Of a stretch of DNA of 8,407 nucleotides, positions 1 to 6,431 are shown in pieces. Source of the DNA: Phycisphaerales bacterium. Its GTDB lineage: Bacteria; Planctomycetota; Phycisphaerae; Phycisphaerales; SM1A02. The stretch is from assembly GCA_018882625.1 (NCBI GenBank), contig VERO01000089.1:1-8407 (forward strand), in the 5' to 3' direction. The stretch's first letter is position 1; every line of letters starts with the position of its first letter. The position numbers were made by a program, and so were the translations under genes. The notes beneath the pieces were generated by a model, which was given only the letters and a program-made list of their open reading frames with translations, was not told the DNA's origin and did not search any database.

Positions 1-63
1 TGCGATTTCGAGTGGCGCGCATGGATCGGAGATCCCACTTCGTCACCGCCGCCCCCAAGGTGA
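1..63 (+). CDS. Possible C-terminal end of a gene entering from the left edge
   Basis: Frame 1 is open from the first base and ends at TGA 61-63, giving 20 codons that read CDFEWRAWIGDPTSSPPPPR. The tryptophan content, acidic residues and proline-rich tail would suit the end of an exported protein, but 20 codons is too short to separate from chance in GC-rich DNA. A rival reading exists on the minus strand: ATG at 113-111 (or 101-99) opens a hydrophobic start, MVGAMAVFWVACFA, that stays open to the left edge. The two cannot easily both be real, and neither has a convincing ribosome site. The plus reading is slightly preferred because a repeat copy follows it, as copies also follow the gene ends at 1947 and 7746. 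Confidence 0.25.
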   Translation, partial: CDFEWRAWIGDPTSSPPPPR

Positions 64-98
64 CAGGGGTGCGCGAAACACGCCACCCAGAAGACGGC

Positions 99-175
99 CA
101 TCGCGCCCACCATCCCCTCGATTCCGCATTTCCTCCGCTGCCTCCGCTCACGCGGAGGGGTATGGTGCGGCGATG
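99..175 (+). repeat. Palindromic intergenic repeat, copy 1
   Basis: The inner hairpin is CCTCCGC (141-147), loop TCAC (148-151), GCGGAGG (152-158), a perfect 7-bp stem. The conserved tail GGTATGGTGCG follows at 159-169. An upstream arm pairs with the tail: CATCGC (99-104) with GCGATG (170-175), CACCAT (108-113) with ATGGTG (162-167), and CC (114-115) with GG (159-160), T161 being bulged. About 25 nt of the left side (116-140) stay unpaired, and CCTCCGCT is nearly tandemly repeated there (132-148). It lies upstream of the AbiE operon. No U-tract follows on either strand, so it is not an ordinary intrinsic terminator. All of this is read directly from the bases; the function is unknown. Confidence 0.85.
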
Positions 176-242
176 AGGGCGAGCCCGCCAGGCCATCTGC
201 CACGGCGTATGCAGAACTCGCATGAATGTGTCACTTTTTGCC

Positions 243-253
243 TATGATCTGGC
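243..253 (+). promoter_or_regulatory. Probable -10 element giving a leaderless abiEi transcript
   Basis: TATGAT at 243-248 lies 5 nt before the ATG at 254. A start 6-7 nt after a -10 box would fall on or next to that ATG, which suggests a leaderless mRNA. The absence of any purine-rich Shine-Dalgarno before 254 supports this. No good -35 hexamer lies at the right distance. AbiEi proteins are known to repress their own promoter by binding inverted repeats. A weak candidate pair is GGCCATCTGCCA (191-202) and TGGCATGGCC (250-259), which would overlap the start site. That pair is only suggestive. Confidence 0.35.
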
Positions 254-1072
254 ATGGCCAGGCTCGACGACTATCTCGACCGCCTCCTCTCCCGCGGTCG
301 ATACCACTTCTCTCGTGACGAGGCGTTCGCCTCCTCGGGCCTGACGCCCGCGGCGCTCTCGGCGGCGCTCGCACGGGCGACGAAGCGGCGGCGGGTCTTG
401 AGCCCACGCCACGGCTTCTACATCATCCTCCGCCCAGAGGACTGGGTTGCGGGCGCGCCCGACCCCGTCCGCTGGATCGACGCCCTGATGCGGCACCAGC
501 GGCTCGCGTACCGGATCTCGCTTCTCCGCGCCGCAGCGTTCCATGGGGCAAGCCATCAGGCAAGCATGGTCTTCCAAGTCGTCGTGCCTCGGCAGCTCCG
601 TCCGATCGAGATCGGGCGGCATCGCCTGCAGTTCGTCTTCCAGTCTCCCGCCGTGTTTGCCAAGACGAACAGGCCCGAATGGCTTGGCCGCATCAAGAGC
701 GACGCAGGCTTCGCCACGGTGGCGGGCGTCGAGCTGACGCTGTTCGACTCGACGCGCTACTTGCGCAAGGCCTCAGGGCTGAGCGGCGTCGCTCAGATTG
801 TCCTCGACATCGGAGCACAAGCGAAGCCTCGGAACCTACGGGCCCTGGCCCCACACCATGAGGGCGCGACTGTGCGACGGCTCGGCTATCTGCTTGATCA
901 GCTTGGTCATGCGAGGCAGGCCCGCGCGCTCGAGGGCTTCGTGCAGGACCAGAAGAACTTCGTGCCGCTCAATCCGGGGCAGGTCGCGGCGTGGCGACGG
1001 GGCGCGCGCGCTCCAAAGGTTGACGCGCGGTGGAAGATCGTCGTGAACGACGCCATTGAGGTGGCGAGGTGA
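254..1072 (+). CDS. abiEi: AbiEi-family antitoxin / transcriptional regulator (type IV toxin-antitoxin)
   Basis: The product has 272 residues and matches the pattern of COG5340-type AbiEi proteins, the antitoxin half of AbiE abortive-infection systems. Residues 1-60 look like the N-terminal winged helix-turn-helix (LLSRGRYHFSRDEAF, then LTPAALSAALARATKRRRVLSP, with the wing RHGFYIILRPED). Residues 86-118 carry the family signature around LLRAAAFHGASHQ and the strand FQVVVPRQLRPI. The remainder is the C-terminal antitoxin domain. In studied AbiE systems this protein represses the operon promoter and neutralises the toxin without stable contact; that is family knowledge, not shown here. The stop overlaps the start of the toxin gene by 4 bases, so the two are co-translated. 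The ATG at 254 fits the N-terminus of relatives. The gene looks intact, and the family assignment is firm from sequence pattern alone. Confidence 0.9.
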   Translation: MARLDDYLDRLLSRGRYHFSRDEAFASSGLTPAALSAALARATKRRRVLSPRHGFYIILRPEDWVAGAPDPVRWIDALMRHQRLAYRISLLRAAAFHGASHQASMVFQVVVPRQLRPIEIGRHRLQFVFQSPAVFAKTNRPEWLGRIKSDAGFATVAGVELTLFDSTRYLRKASGLSGVAQIVLDIGAQAKPRNLRALAPHHEGATVRRLGYLLDQLGHARQARALEGFVQDQKNFVPLNPGQVAAWRRGARAPKVDARWKIVVNDAIEVAR

Positions 1073-1947
1073 TCCCACGGTCATATCTTCAGGAGTGGAG
1101 CACCCGCGCGCCTTGGCCCGACCTTCGGCAGGTAGAGCAGGACCTGGTGATCTGCCGTGCCCTCTGCGATCTCTTTGGCTCTCCGGCGCTCCGCGGCAGG
1201 ATTGCATTCCGCGGTGGGACGGCGATCCACAAGCTGCTCTTTGCGGAACCGCTGCGGTACTCGGAGGACATCGATCTCGTCCAGTGCCGTCCCGAGCCAA
1301 TCGGCGCCACCGTCGACGCTGTGCGCGCCGCGCTGTCGTGGCTCGGGAAGTGCAGCCGTGAGCAGGCAGGCCACTCGATGCACCTGGTGTTCAGGTTCGC
1401 GCCCGAGGTTGAGCCCGAGTCATCTCTCCGCCTGAAGGTCGAGATCAACACGAGGGAGCACGCACACCTCCTCGGCATCAGGCAGTATCCGTTCGCGGTC
1501 GCGAGCGAGTGGCACTCCGCAGTGGCGCTTATCGACTCGTTCGCGCCCGAGGAACTCTTCGGAACAAAGCTGCGTGCGCTCCTCCAACGCAGGAGCGGCC
1601 GCGATCTCTTCGATCTCGACCAAGGACTGCAACGGCTTCGGCTCGACCCGGAGCGGCTCGTCTCTTGCTTCACGCACTATGTCACGCAAGAGGGCGGCTC
1701 CATCCGCCGGGCGATGGCCGAGCAACGCATGCTCGAGAAGCTAGACCGCAGTCTGACCGAAGATGTTTCTCCCCTATTGCCGCCGACGGTCCGATGGACT
1801 GATGCGGATGCGCTCCGCGGATTCGAGCGCGTCTGGACGCAGCTGATTGCGCGCATCGGGGGGGCGTCGTGGAAGCGCTCGGATGCAGTGATCGAGGAAC
1901 TCCGCGCAACTCGTCATCCTGGGCTGCTTGCGAATCGGGTGCCATGA
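1069..1947 (+). CDS. abiEii: AbiEii/AbiGii-family nucleotidyltransferase toxin
   Basis: The product has 292 residues, close to the family's usual length of about 300. The nucleotidyltransferase core is visible: GGT at 49-51 in FRGGTAIHKL, the metal-binding S65-E66-D67-I68-D69, a further acidic strand LKVEIN (E125), and the KLRALLQRRSGRDLFDL block (K167 to L183) typical of AbiEii. The N-terminal PWPDLRQVEQDLVICRAL is also characteristic. Family members transfer nucleotides onto RNA (tRNA for the MenT relatives; GTP binding for AbiEii) and stop growth on phage infection. The start is GTG at 1069, overlapping the antitoxin stop as GTGA (1069-1072), with the purine-rich GAGGTGG a few bases upstream. 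Overlap and order (antitoxin first) are those of known AbiE operons. All visible key residues are present, so the toxin should be active. Confidence 0.92.
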   Translation: MIPRSYLQEWSTRAPWPDLRQVEQDLVICRALCDLFGSPALRGRIAFRGGTAIHKLLFAEPLRYSEDIDLVQCRPEPIGATVDAVRAALSWLGKCSREQAGHSMHLVFRFAPEVEPESSLRLKVEINTREHAHLLGIRQYPFAVASEWHSAVALIDSFAPEELFGTKLRALLQRRSGRDLFDLDQGLQRLRLDPERLVSCFTHYVTQEGGSIRRAMAEQRMLEKLDRSLTEDVSPLLPPTVRWTDADALRGFERVWTQLIARIGGASWKRSDAVIEELRATRHPGLLANRVP

Positions 1948-1963
1948 ACCGCTTCCACGTAAC

Positions 1964-2035
1964 AAGCGCCATACGCCCATCACGTTGACCCGCAGGTACT
2001 GCCTCCCGCTCACGCGGAGGGGTATGGTGCGTTCC
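1964..2035 (+). repeat. Palindromic intergenic repeat, copy 2
   Basis: The copy begins 16 nt after the abiEii stop. The inner hairpin is CCTCCCGC (2002-2009, one extra C), loop TCAC, GCGGAGG (2014-2020). The tail GGTATGGTGCGTTCC runs 2021-2035. The upstream arm 1964-1974 pairs with 2022-2033: CCATAC with GTATGG, G1968 with T2028 as a wobble, GC with GC, and AA with TT across a bulged G2031. As in copy 1, some 20-25 nt of the left side are unpaired between arm and inner stem. It sits in the gap between the abiEii end and the convergent small gene at 2184-2429. Confidence 0.85.
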
Positions 2036-2112
2036 AACTAGGTCGTGTGCGGGGACTCAGCCCGAGGATTCTGGCCGCGCGGTTAATGTGAGACTCGTGA
2101 CATGAGGCTTGC

Positions 2113-2155
2113 GGGACCGGCGTTCGCGACCACGATGGCCTTGGTCGCCGGACCC
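2113..2155. terminator. Strong hairpin between convergent genes; terminator-like, no U-tract
   Basis: GGGACCG (2113-2119) pairs with CGGACCC (2149-2155) with one A-A mismatch. Inside it GCGACCA (2126-2132) pairs perfectly with TGGTCGC (2142-2148) around a 9-nt loop, and six left-side bases (2120-2125) bulge out. It lies 29 nt beyond the stop of the minus-strand gene at 2184 and about 165 nt beyond the abiEii stop. The position suits transcript-end formation or 3' protection for either gene. Neither strand has a run of T after the stem, so factor-independent termination is doubtful. Confidence 0.35.
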
Positions 2156-2183
2156 TTGCACGTGGCTCACTGGCTCAGACGCA

Positions 2184-2429
2184 CTAGGACATGCTGTTGC
2201 GGTCATACCAGTAGAAGACGAGCGTCAGGAGGAGCGCACACATCGCCTTCCATCCCAATCCGACGCCGCCATCCACCGAAACGAATCTCTGGGCCATCCA
2301 CTCCAGCCCCATCGTGAGGGCGAATGCGATCGCGTACGTCACGGTGAATGCCCCAAGGGTGCCGAGCACGCTCTCACCGGATCGCGCCCACCACGCCTTC
2401 CACCCAGCCTTCGAGCGACCGTCACTCAT
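2184..2429 (-). CDS. Small two-helix membrane protein, unknown family
   Basis: The product has 81 residues. After a charged, tryptophan-containing N-terminus (residues 1-20) there are two hydrophobic stretches, about 22-44 (VLGTLGAFTVTYAIAFALTM) and 60-75 (KAMCALLLTLVFYWY). This gives two predicted membrane helices joined by a short glycine-rich loop. I do not recognise a family. The ATG at 2429-2427 has no clear Shine-Dalgarno of its own, but an 11-codon ORF with one ends in an 8-base overlap (ATGAGTGA), so translation may be coupled. It converges with abiEii and diverges from the lipoprotein gene at 2659. Small membrane proteins often accompany toxin or defence genes, but its opposite strand gives no direct link to AbiE. 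The regular hydrophobic pattern is the main argument that it is real. Confidence 0.55.
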   Translation of the reverse strand: MSDGRSKAGWKAWWARSGESVLGTLGAFTVTYAIAFALTMGLEWMAQRFVSVDGGVGLGWKAMCALLLTLVFYWYDRNSMS

Positions 2430-2457
2430 GGAGCGTCACCAGCACGGCGAGAGACAT
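2422..2457 (-). CDS. Possible 11-codon leader ORF coupled to the small membrane protein
   Basis: On the minus strand, AAAGGG (2467-2462) precedes ATG 2457-2455 by 4 nt and opens a short frame encoding MSLAVLVTLHE. It stops at TGA 2424-2422, inside the start of the 81-residue gene; the shared bases are ATGAGTGA. The larger gene lacks a ribosome site, so ribosomes finishing the small frame could restart on it. The arrangement is visible in the bases; translation of the small frame is inference. Confidence 0.25.
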   Translation of the reverse strand: MSLAVLVTLHE

Positions 2458-2571
2458 TGAGCCCTTTCGCGTCGGTCGCGGTCCGGTCGCGTAGGAATGG
2501 CACATCCGCCACACTGGGCTATCTCTCATGGACGTGCCTGCACCCCCTCTGTGAGCGCGACGCTCCGATTC

Positions 2572-2596
2572 CGGCGATTGTGGCCACGAATCGCCG
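2572..2596. promoter_or_regulatory. 25-nt dyad upstream of the lipoprotein gene, operator candidate
   Basis: CGGCGATT (2572-2579) and AATCGCCG (2589-2596) are perfect 8-bp inverted arms. The 9-nt centre contains a second palindrome, GTGGCCAC (2580-2587), so the whole is nearly symmetric with one extra G. It ends 62 nt before the ATG at 2659, in the 229-nt gap between divergent genes. That position suits an operator, but it could also fold as an RNA hairpin in the leader. Confidence 0.4.
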
Positions 2597-2611
2597 TTGC
2601 TGCTGCATAGC

Positions 2612-2638
2612 CTCACGCACTTGGGACATGTGCGTCCG
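2612..2638 (+). repeat. Possible degenerate copy of the intergenic repeat
   Basis: CTCACGC (2612-2618) and TGCGTCCG (2631-2638) match the loop/3' stem and the tail of the full copies, at exactly the same spacing of 12 nt, with GGG also aligned between them. About 19 of 27 positions agree. The inner stem is lost, because the 5' arm is missing and GGAG has become ACTT. No paired upstream arm is evident. It may be a decayed copy or chance. Confidence 0.3.
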
Positions 2639-2658
2639 TCTCCCACAGGAGCCCTTCC

Positions 2659-3717
2659 ATGCCGCAACGCCCACCCCATGCCGTCATGGTCACCGGACTG
2701 CTGGTGATGTCAGCAGTGCTTCCGCTTGCCGGCTGCACTCCACTCCACACCATCCGACCAGTCCAGCTCGAGGTCATCGATGGACTTTCGGGGCAGCCGG
2801 CGCCCCACGTGAAAGTGACTCAGATGGTCGCGCCCAGGAAGTTCGAGCGCCAGCTTCGCGCCGTGGCGACCTCTGACGTGCGCGGCATGCTCGCCATCAA
2901 TGCCATAGACACCTCACGCGAGTCGTACTGGTGGGTGGGGAACAATGGACCCGCGTACGTTGGCCACGGCGGCCATCGACTCCCGGGCGAGTTCCGTGAG
3001 GTCACGCGCGACGACAGAACCGTGACGTTCATCGCCCCCGTGTGGCCCAGGGCAGATCTCAGGATCGTGCTGCCAGAGGGCTTCACGGGTCCCGTGATGG
3101 AACTGCCAATGCGTCAGGATGTCCCGCGCACAAGCGGTTGGATGCCGACGGCAACAGTGCCTTCAGGTGACATGCGCGTGGCCATCGCCCCGGCCACGAT
3201 CGCCGCCGCAGCAGACGGCAGTGCGCACGTGGCCTACCCGACATCGATCGGTGGCGTGCCCGGCTTTGTCTTCGAGAGAGGCGCCGTGCTGCTGCGCGGC
3301 CAGACGCCCCTTCAGGTCATCGATGCCGGCTCGCATACGCGGCGAAGCCGAAGTGAGTCCTCTGATCCTTCGGCCACCTTCGCATGGGAGATCTATCTTG
3401 CGGTGGATCCGCGGGAACAGGCCTCCCCATCGGTGATGCCTTTTGAGCCCGATGGGGTGCGCATGTGGTTCGTCGGAACCGAAGCGGCACTGCACGCGTG
3501 GCTTGATGCGGCGAACCTCACGACCGCAGATCCGCAACTGGCCGCGAGAGAGCCGCTGGCCGGACGCCGTCAGGTGACATTCTCAAGTGCCCTGCCGCTG
3601 CTCACCCGATCGTGCACCGGTCAGATGAGCGACGCGCCGCAGTGGACCACGCAGGCCAAGGTGAGCGCCGCGTACGAGACGATCACGGCGAATGTGGGCG
3701 ACCAGCGAGACCGCTGA
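2659..3717 (+). CDS. Putative lipoprotein with an N-terminal Ig-like/carboxypeptidase-regulatory-like domain
   Basis: The product has 352 residues. Residues 8-26 form a lipoprotein signal peptide with lipobox LAGC, the lipidated cysteine being C26, so the protein should be anchored to a membrane on the periplasmic side. Residues 35-85 (VQLEVIDGLSGQPAPHVKV ... TSDVRGMLAINA) resemble the start of a carboxypeptidase-regulatory-like beta-sandwich, in which a D-x-x-S-G-x-P strand is followed by a T-D-x-x-G turn. Residues 122-145 read like another beta-rich segment ending in LPEGFTGPV. The C-terminal half is not recognised. AGGAG (2647-2651) lies 7 nt before the ATG, a good ribosome site that fixes the start. 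A 25-nt dyad and a degenerate repeat lie just upstream. It appears to be transcribed alone and converges with the 813-residue gene across 114 nt. The lipoprotein call is firm; the domain call is tentative. Confidence 0.85.
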   Translation: MPQRPPHAVMVTGLLVMSAVLPLAGCTPLHTIRPVQLEVIDGLSGQPAPHVKVTQMVAPRKFERQLRAVATSDVRGMLAINAIDTSRESYWWVGNNGPAYVGHGGHRLPGEFREVTRDDRTVTFIAPVWPRADLRIVLPEGFTGPVMELPMRQDVPRTSGWMPTATVPSGDMRVAIAPATIAAAADGSAHVAYPTSIGGVPGFVFERGAVLLRGQTPLQVIDAGSHTRRSRSESSDPSATFAWEIYLAVDPREQASPSVMPFEPDGVRMWFVGTEAALHAWLDAANLTTADPQLAAREPLAGRRQVTFSSALPLLTRSCTGQMSDAPQWTTQAKVSAAYETITANVGDQRDR

Positions 3718-3831
3718 TGACCCGCTGCGTTGTCGAGCGCGACTCAGTTGCCTCCGCTGTCGCTGTCGTGTTGATGGCAGGGCGATGCCTGGATTGAGGA
3801 CTTAGGCCTTCCCATCGGTGCGGCTGCGCGC

Positions 3832-6273
3832 CTAGCGAAGCCCCGCCGAGTTCGCGCGCTCGTAGCCCACAGCCTGCCGCACGGCACGCACCGCATGCGC
3901 GCGCAGCTCGGCGGCGTCGTACTGGAGCGCGTCCAGACGCAGCGCAGCGTCGCGTTGGCGGCGCATCCTCGATACGGTGTCTTCGTCGCCGTAGCTCCCA
4001 CCACGACTGACCATGGCACCCATGGCTGCCTCAGTGTCACGCCACGCCTCAACAAGCTGCGCAGCGATGGGCTCGAACCCCACACGCGCGGCCTCCCATG
4101 CAATGGCCACAGCCGCCTTCTGCTCGCTGTCGAGAGTCGGGTCCGCGAGCACGCGGTCAAGCGCCTCGTCGAGCGTGTCCTGCTCCCGGTACACCTCGGG
4201 ACTCTCCTGCCGGCGCACCGCTCCACGAAAGTGCGCGGCGTCACCGGGGCCAAGCAGCTTTGCCATCGACTCGACGGCATAGGCCTGCGCCTGTTCGGCA
4301 GCCTTCGAGACGGACGCGAGCTCCTTGTTGATGCGCTCGCGCGTGGCCTGCATCCGGGCCATGTACTGCTCGTCGATCACGCCCCCGGAGGGTGGCGTCA
4401 TCCCGGTGATCATGCGGTCTACGAGGGTGCACAGTGCACGCACGTCCTCTGTCTTGCGTGCACGCCACTGCACAAGCTCGGGCGCAAGGGCGTCCCTCGC
4501 GCGCTCCGGGAGCTGGTCTGCAGCGGCGTCGAGATCCGTGTCAAGCCACCTGTTGCCGAAGAGGCGCACCTGCGTGAGCATGAGCGCTGAGGCCTCGAAG
4601 ATCCGGCGCAGCGCGCGACGACCTCTCTCAGCCTCGATGCGTGTGGGCGCGATGTTGGGGAACGCAATGGCGACGGCATCGAGCCACTGATTTTCCGCTA
4701 CGCCCACCGCCTCGATGAACTTCATGCGTGCCTTCCCGAACTGGAGAACCGCTTCGGGGCCTCCGCTGCCCGTGAACACGGCCTTCTGCTCCTCAGTGGC
4801 AGCGTCACGGATCGCGGCAAGCGACGCCATGAGGTCCGTGGCGAGCGTGTCCCACACCTGCGTCCCGGACTCGCCGATCCCAAGGCGGGCACGCATCTCC
4901 TCGAGGTCTGCGCGCCGCAGGATGCCAAGCGTTGCCATGCGCTTCTGGATACTGGCCTGTTCGCCGTCCTCCTCCTCATCCTCTTCTCTCATGCCAACGG
5001 AACGCGCCGACCGATCTGCGATCGACCGAAGAGCTGCCGCAGGCAATCCGCCGTCCTCATCAGGCTCGAAGGACTGCGCGGCGCTCATGCGCTCGCGCAT
5101 CTCCTGCTCGAGCATCCTGAGGCGCACCGTCTCGAACTCGAGCTGCGGGTCGCCGGAACGTTCCTGCAACTCCTGGAGCGCTGCGATATCGATATCCGCG
5201 AGCGCCTTGACCCGTGCCGCAAGATCCTCCTCGCTGGCTGCGTCCGCGATTGCCGATTCCGCGCGGTCGCGCTCGGACTCCCACGAGGCCATGCGCGCAT
5301 CGACGGCGACCTTTGCGTCGCCAGTGGCAGCAGGTGACACGCGAGATGGGTCAACCAGCTCTTCCATCCAGCCAAACCACGTGGCGATGGCCCTCCGACG
5401 TGCCCTCCGCGACCACGACGTGCGGTGCTCACCGGGAAGAAGCGATGCGATCTCGGCGATCAGCTTCAGCTGCGCGATTCCCTCCACCGAAGCGCCGCGC
5501 ACACGCATTGCCGGCTCTCCGTCGGGACCGGCGACCGTAAGGCTGGATGGATCTGTCGGCAATCCCATGCGAAGCTGCCGCTCAAGCGCAGGAATCGAGT
5601 CCTTCTCGTGGCGAAGTATCCGTCGGGCCACCTCATCGCGGACGGCTGGATCGGCGAGGGCCTCCGCCGGAGGCTCAAGGACCTGCATCGCGCTGCTCAT
5701 GGAAGGCACGCCACGCACTCCACGCCCCGGAAGGCATCGGAACAGCGTGCGGCGCCGCTCACGGATGGTCCACTGCTCGAGGGCGATCCGCTGCGACTCT
5801 CTCGCCGACGGGTCATTCGCGAGGGATTCCATGAGCGCCGCAAAGAGCGCATTCTGGATCTCGATCGCCTCGATGGTCACGGCGGACGCACGGACCCGAA
5901 GCTGTTGCAGACGTTCGCCCTCAGCTCGATCGGATGCACTCGACTGAGCGCCCTCCAGCGCGGCGCGTCTTACAGCAACCATCCGGGCGCTCTCCTGATC
6001 GGCAAGCTCGGCAAAGGTCCGAGTCAACGTCCCATCGCGCAGTGCCTTCCAGCGCGCGACGTATGCGTCCATGGCGTGCCCGAATGCGGCCCGCTGCGCT
6101 GGAGTCGCCTCGATCTCGGATGCGATGCGCTCGACGGACTCGCTTCGGATGGCACGCGGCGCATCCGCGCCGAATTGCGCGGAGGCGTGCGGCGCACCCG
6201 CGGCGATGGACACGATGACGCTCGCCATCATGATGACTCGGGCGCGAAGCTGGCGACGGGGTCGAACCTGCAT
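3832..6273 (-). CDS. Large secreted alpha-helical protein, unknown function
   Basis: The product has 813 residues from the ATG at 6273-6271. That start is preferred over the farther one at 6369 because AAGGAGA (6284-6278) sits 4 nt upstream and the protein then opens with a proper signal peptide: Arg-rich N-terminus, hydrophobic core 13-27, and an ASA|Q cleavage site after residue 32. The mature part is almost wholly helical and rich in Ala, Arg and Glu. Several segments look like loose repeats of one helical unit with a Q-x-x-A-type motif after a Pro or Leu turn, for example 44-80 (ATPAQRAAFGHAMDAYVARW), 462-500 and 700-750 (LDSEQKAAVAIAWEAARVGF). They are reminiscent of Spy/LTXXQ-like periplasmic helices. 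Residues 430-438 are strongly acidic. No catalytic motif is seen. Antisense frames up to 410 codons long exist but are shadows of its codon bias. It is transcribed alone, and a strong hairpin abuts its ribosome site. Confidence 0.88.
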   Translation of the reverse strand: MQVRPRRQLRARVIMMASVIVSIAAGAPHASAQFGADAPRAIRSESVERIASEIEATPAQRAAFGHAMDAYVARWKALRDGTLTRTFAELADQESARMVAVRRAALEGAQSSASDRAEGERLQQLRVRASAVTIEAIEIQNALFAALMESLANDPSARESQRIALEQWTIRERRRTLFRCLPGRGVRGVPSMSSAMQVLEPPAEALADPAVRDEVARRILRHEKDSIPALERQLRMGLPTDPSSLTVAGPDGEPAMRVRGASVEGIAQLKLIAEIASLLPGEHRTSWSRRARRRAIATWFGWMEELVDPSRVSPAATGDAKVAVDARMASWESERDRAESAIADAASEEDLAARVKALADIDIAALQELQERSGDPQLEFETVRLRMLEQEMRERMSAAQSFEPDEDGGLPAAALRSIADRSARSVGMREEDEEEDGEQASIQKRMATLGILRRADLEEMRARLGIGESGTQVWDTLATDLMASLAAIRDAATEEQKAVFTGSGGPEAVLQFGKARMKFIEAVGVAENQWLDAVAIAFPNIAPTRIEAERGRRALRRIFEASALMLTQVRLFGNRWLDTDLDAAADQLPERARDALAPELVQWRARKTEDVRALCTLVDRMITGMTPPSGGVIDEQYMARMQATRERINKELASVSKAAEQAQAYAVESMAKLLGPGDAAHFRGAVRRQESPEVYREQDTLDEALDRVLADPTLDSEQKAAVAIAWEAARVGFEPIAAQLVEAWRDTEAAMGAMVSRGGSYGDEDTVSRMRRQRDAALRLDALQYDAAELRAHAVRAVRQAVGYERANSAGLR

Positions 6274-6277
6274 GGTG

Positions 6278-6310
6278 TCTCCTTGACCGGCCCGCCTTCG
6301 GGGCCGGGTC
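6278..6310 (-). promoter_or_regulatory. 5'-leader hairpin directly abutting the ribosome site of the 813-residue gene
   Basis: On the minus strand, GACC-C-GGCCC (6310-6301) pairs with GGGCCGGTC (6293-6285) around the loop CGAAGGC, giving nine pairs with one bulged C. The next base begins the Shine-Dalgarno AAGGAGA (6284-6278), 4 nt before ATG. No U-run follows, so it is not a terminator. Such a stem could protect the 5' end or tune ribosome access. A TCTAGA just upstream (6319-6314) might be a -10 box, but no -35 supports it. Confidence 0.5.
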
Positions 6311-6431
6311 CTCTCTAGACGCACCTGAACCCCCGCATGTGACACGATTGCTCGCAGTTTGCAACACATCGCCGAAGTTCACGCCGAGCACCGGCGGGAC
6401 TCCGGGCGCTCCCAAACCCCTACTGACAAGC

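Noticed and set aside
1..113. Minus-strand frame opening at 113 with a hydrophobic start
   Set aside because: Only 37 codons before the edge and no well-spaced ribosome site; it competes with the plus-strand reading and cannot be told from chance.
139..169. Repeat core as a sigma-70 promoter (TGCCTC, 16 nt, TATGGT)
   Set aside because: In other copies the would-be -10 becomes ATTTGG or CATGGC, losing the important positions, and copies 2 and 3 have no nearby downstream plus-strand gene.
2109..2876. 255-codon plus-strand frame overlapping the small membrane gene and the lipoprotein start
   Set aside because: Low-complexity Arg/Pro/His-rich translation that overlaps the ribosome site and signal peptide of the lipoprotein in another frame.
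3749..3782. Possible further repeat copy after the lipoprotein gene (TGCCTCCGCT)
   Set aside because: Only the first 10 bases match well; the loop, 3' arm and tail are absent, so chance is likely.
4715..5947. 410-codon plus-strand frame inside the 813-residue gene
   Set aside because: Ser/Arg-rich antisense shadow of a GC-rich gene, with no ribosome site or recognisable motif; the opposite strand has a signal peptide and a strong ribosome site.
6274..6369. Extended start of the secreted protein at 6369
   Set aside because: It would bury the signal peptide behind 32 Arg-rich residues and has no ribosome site, whereas ATG 6273 has AAGGAGA.
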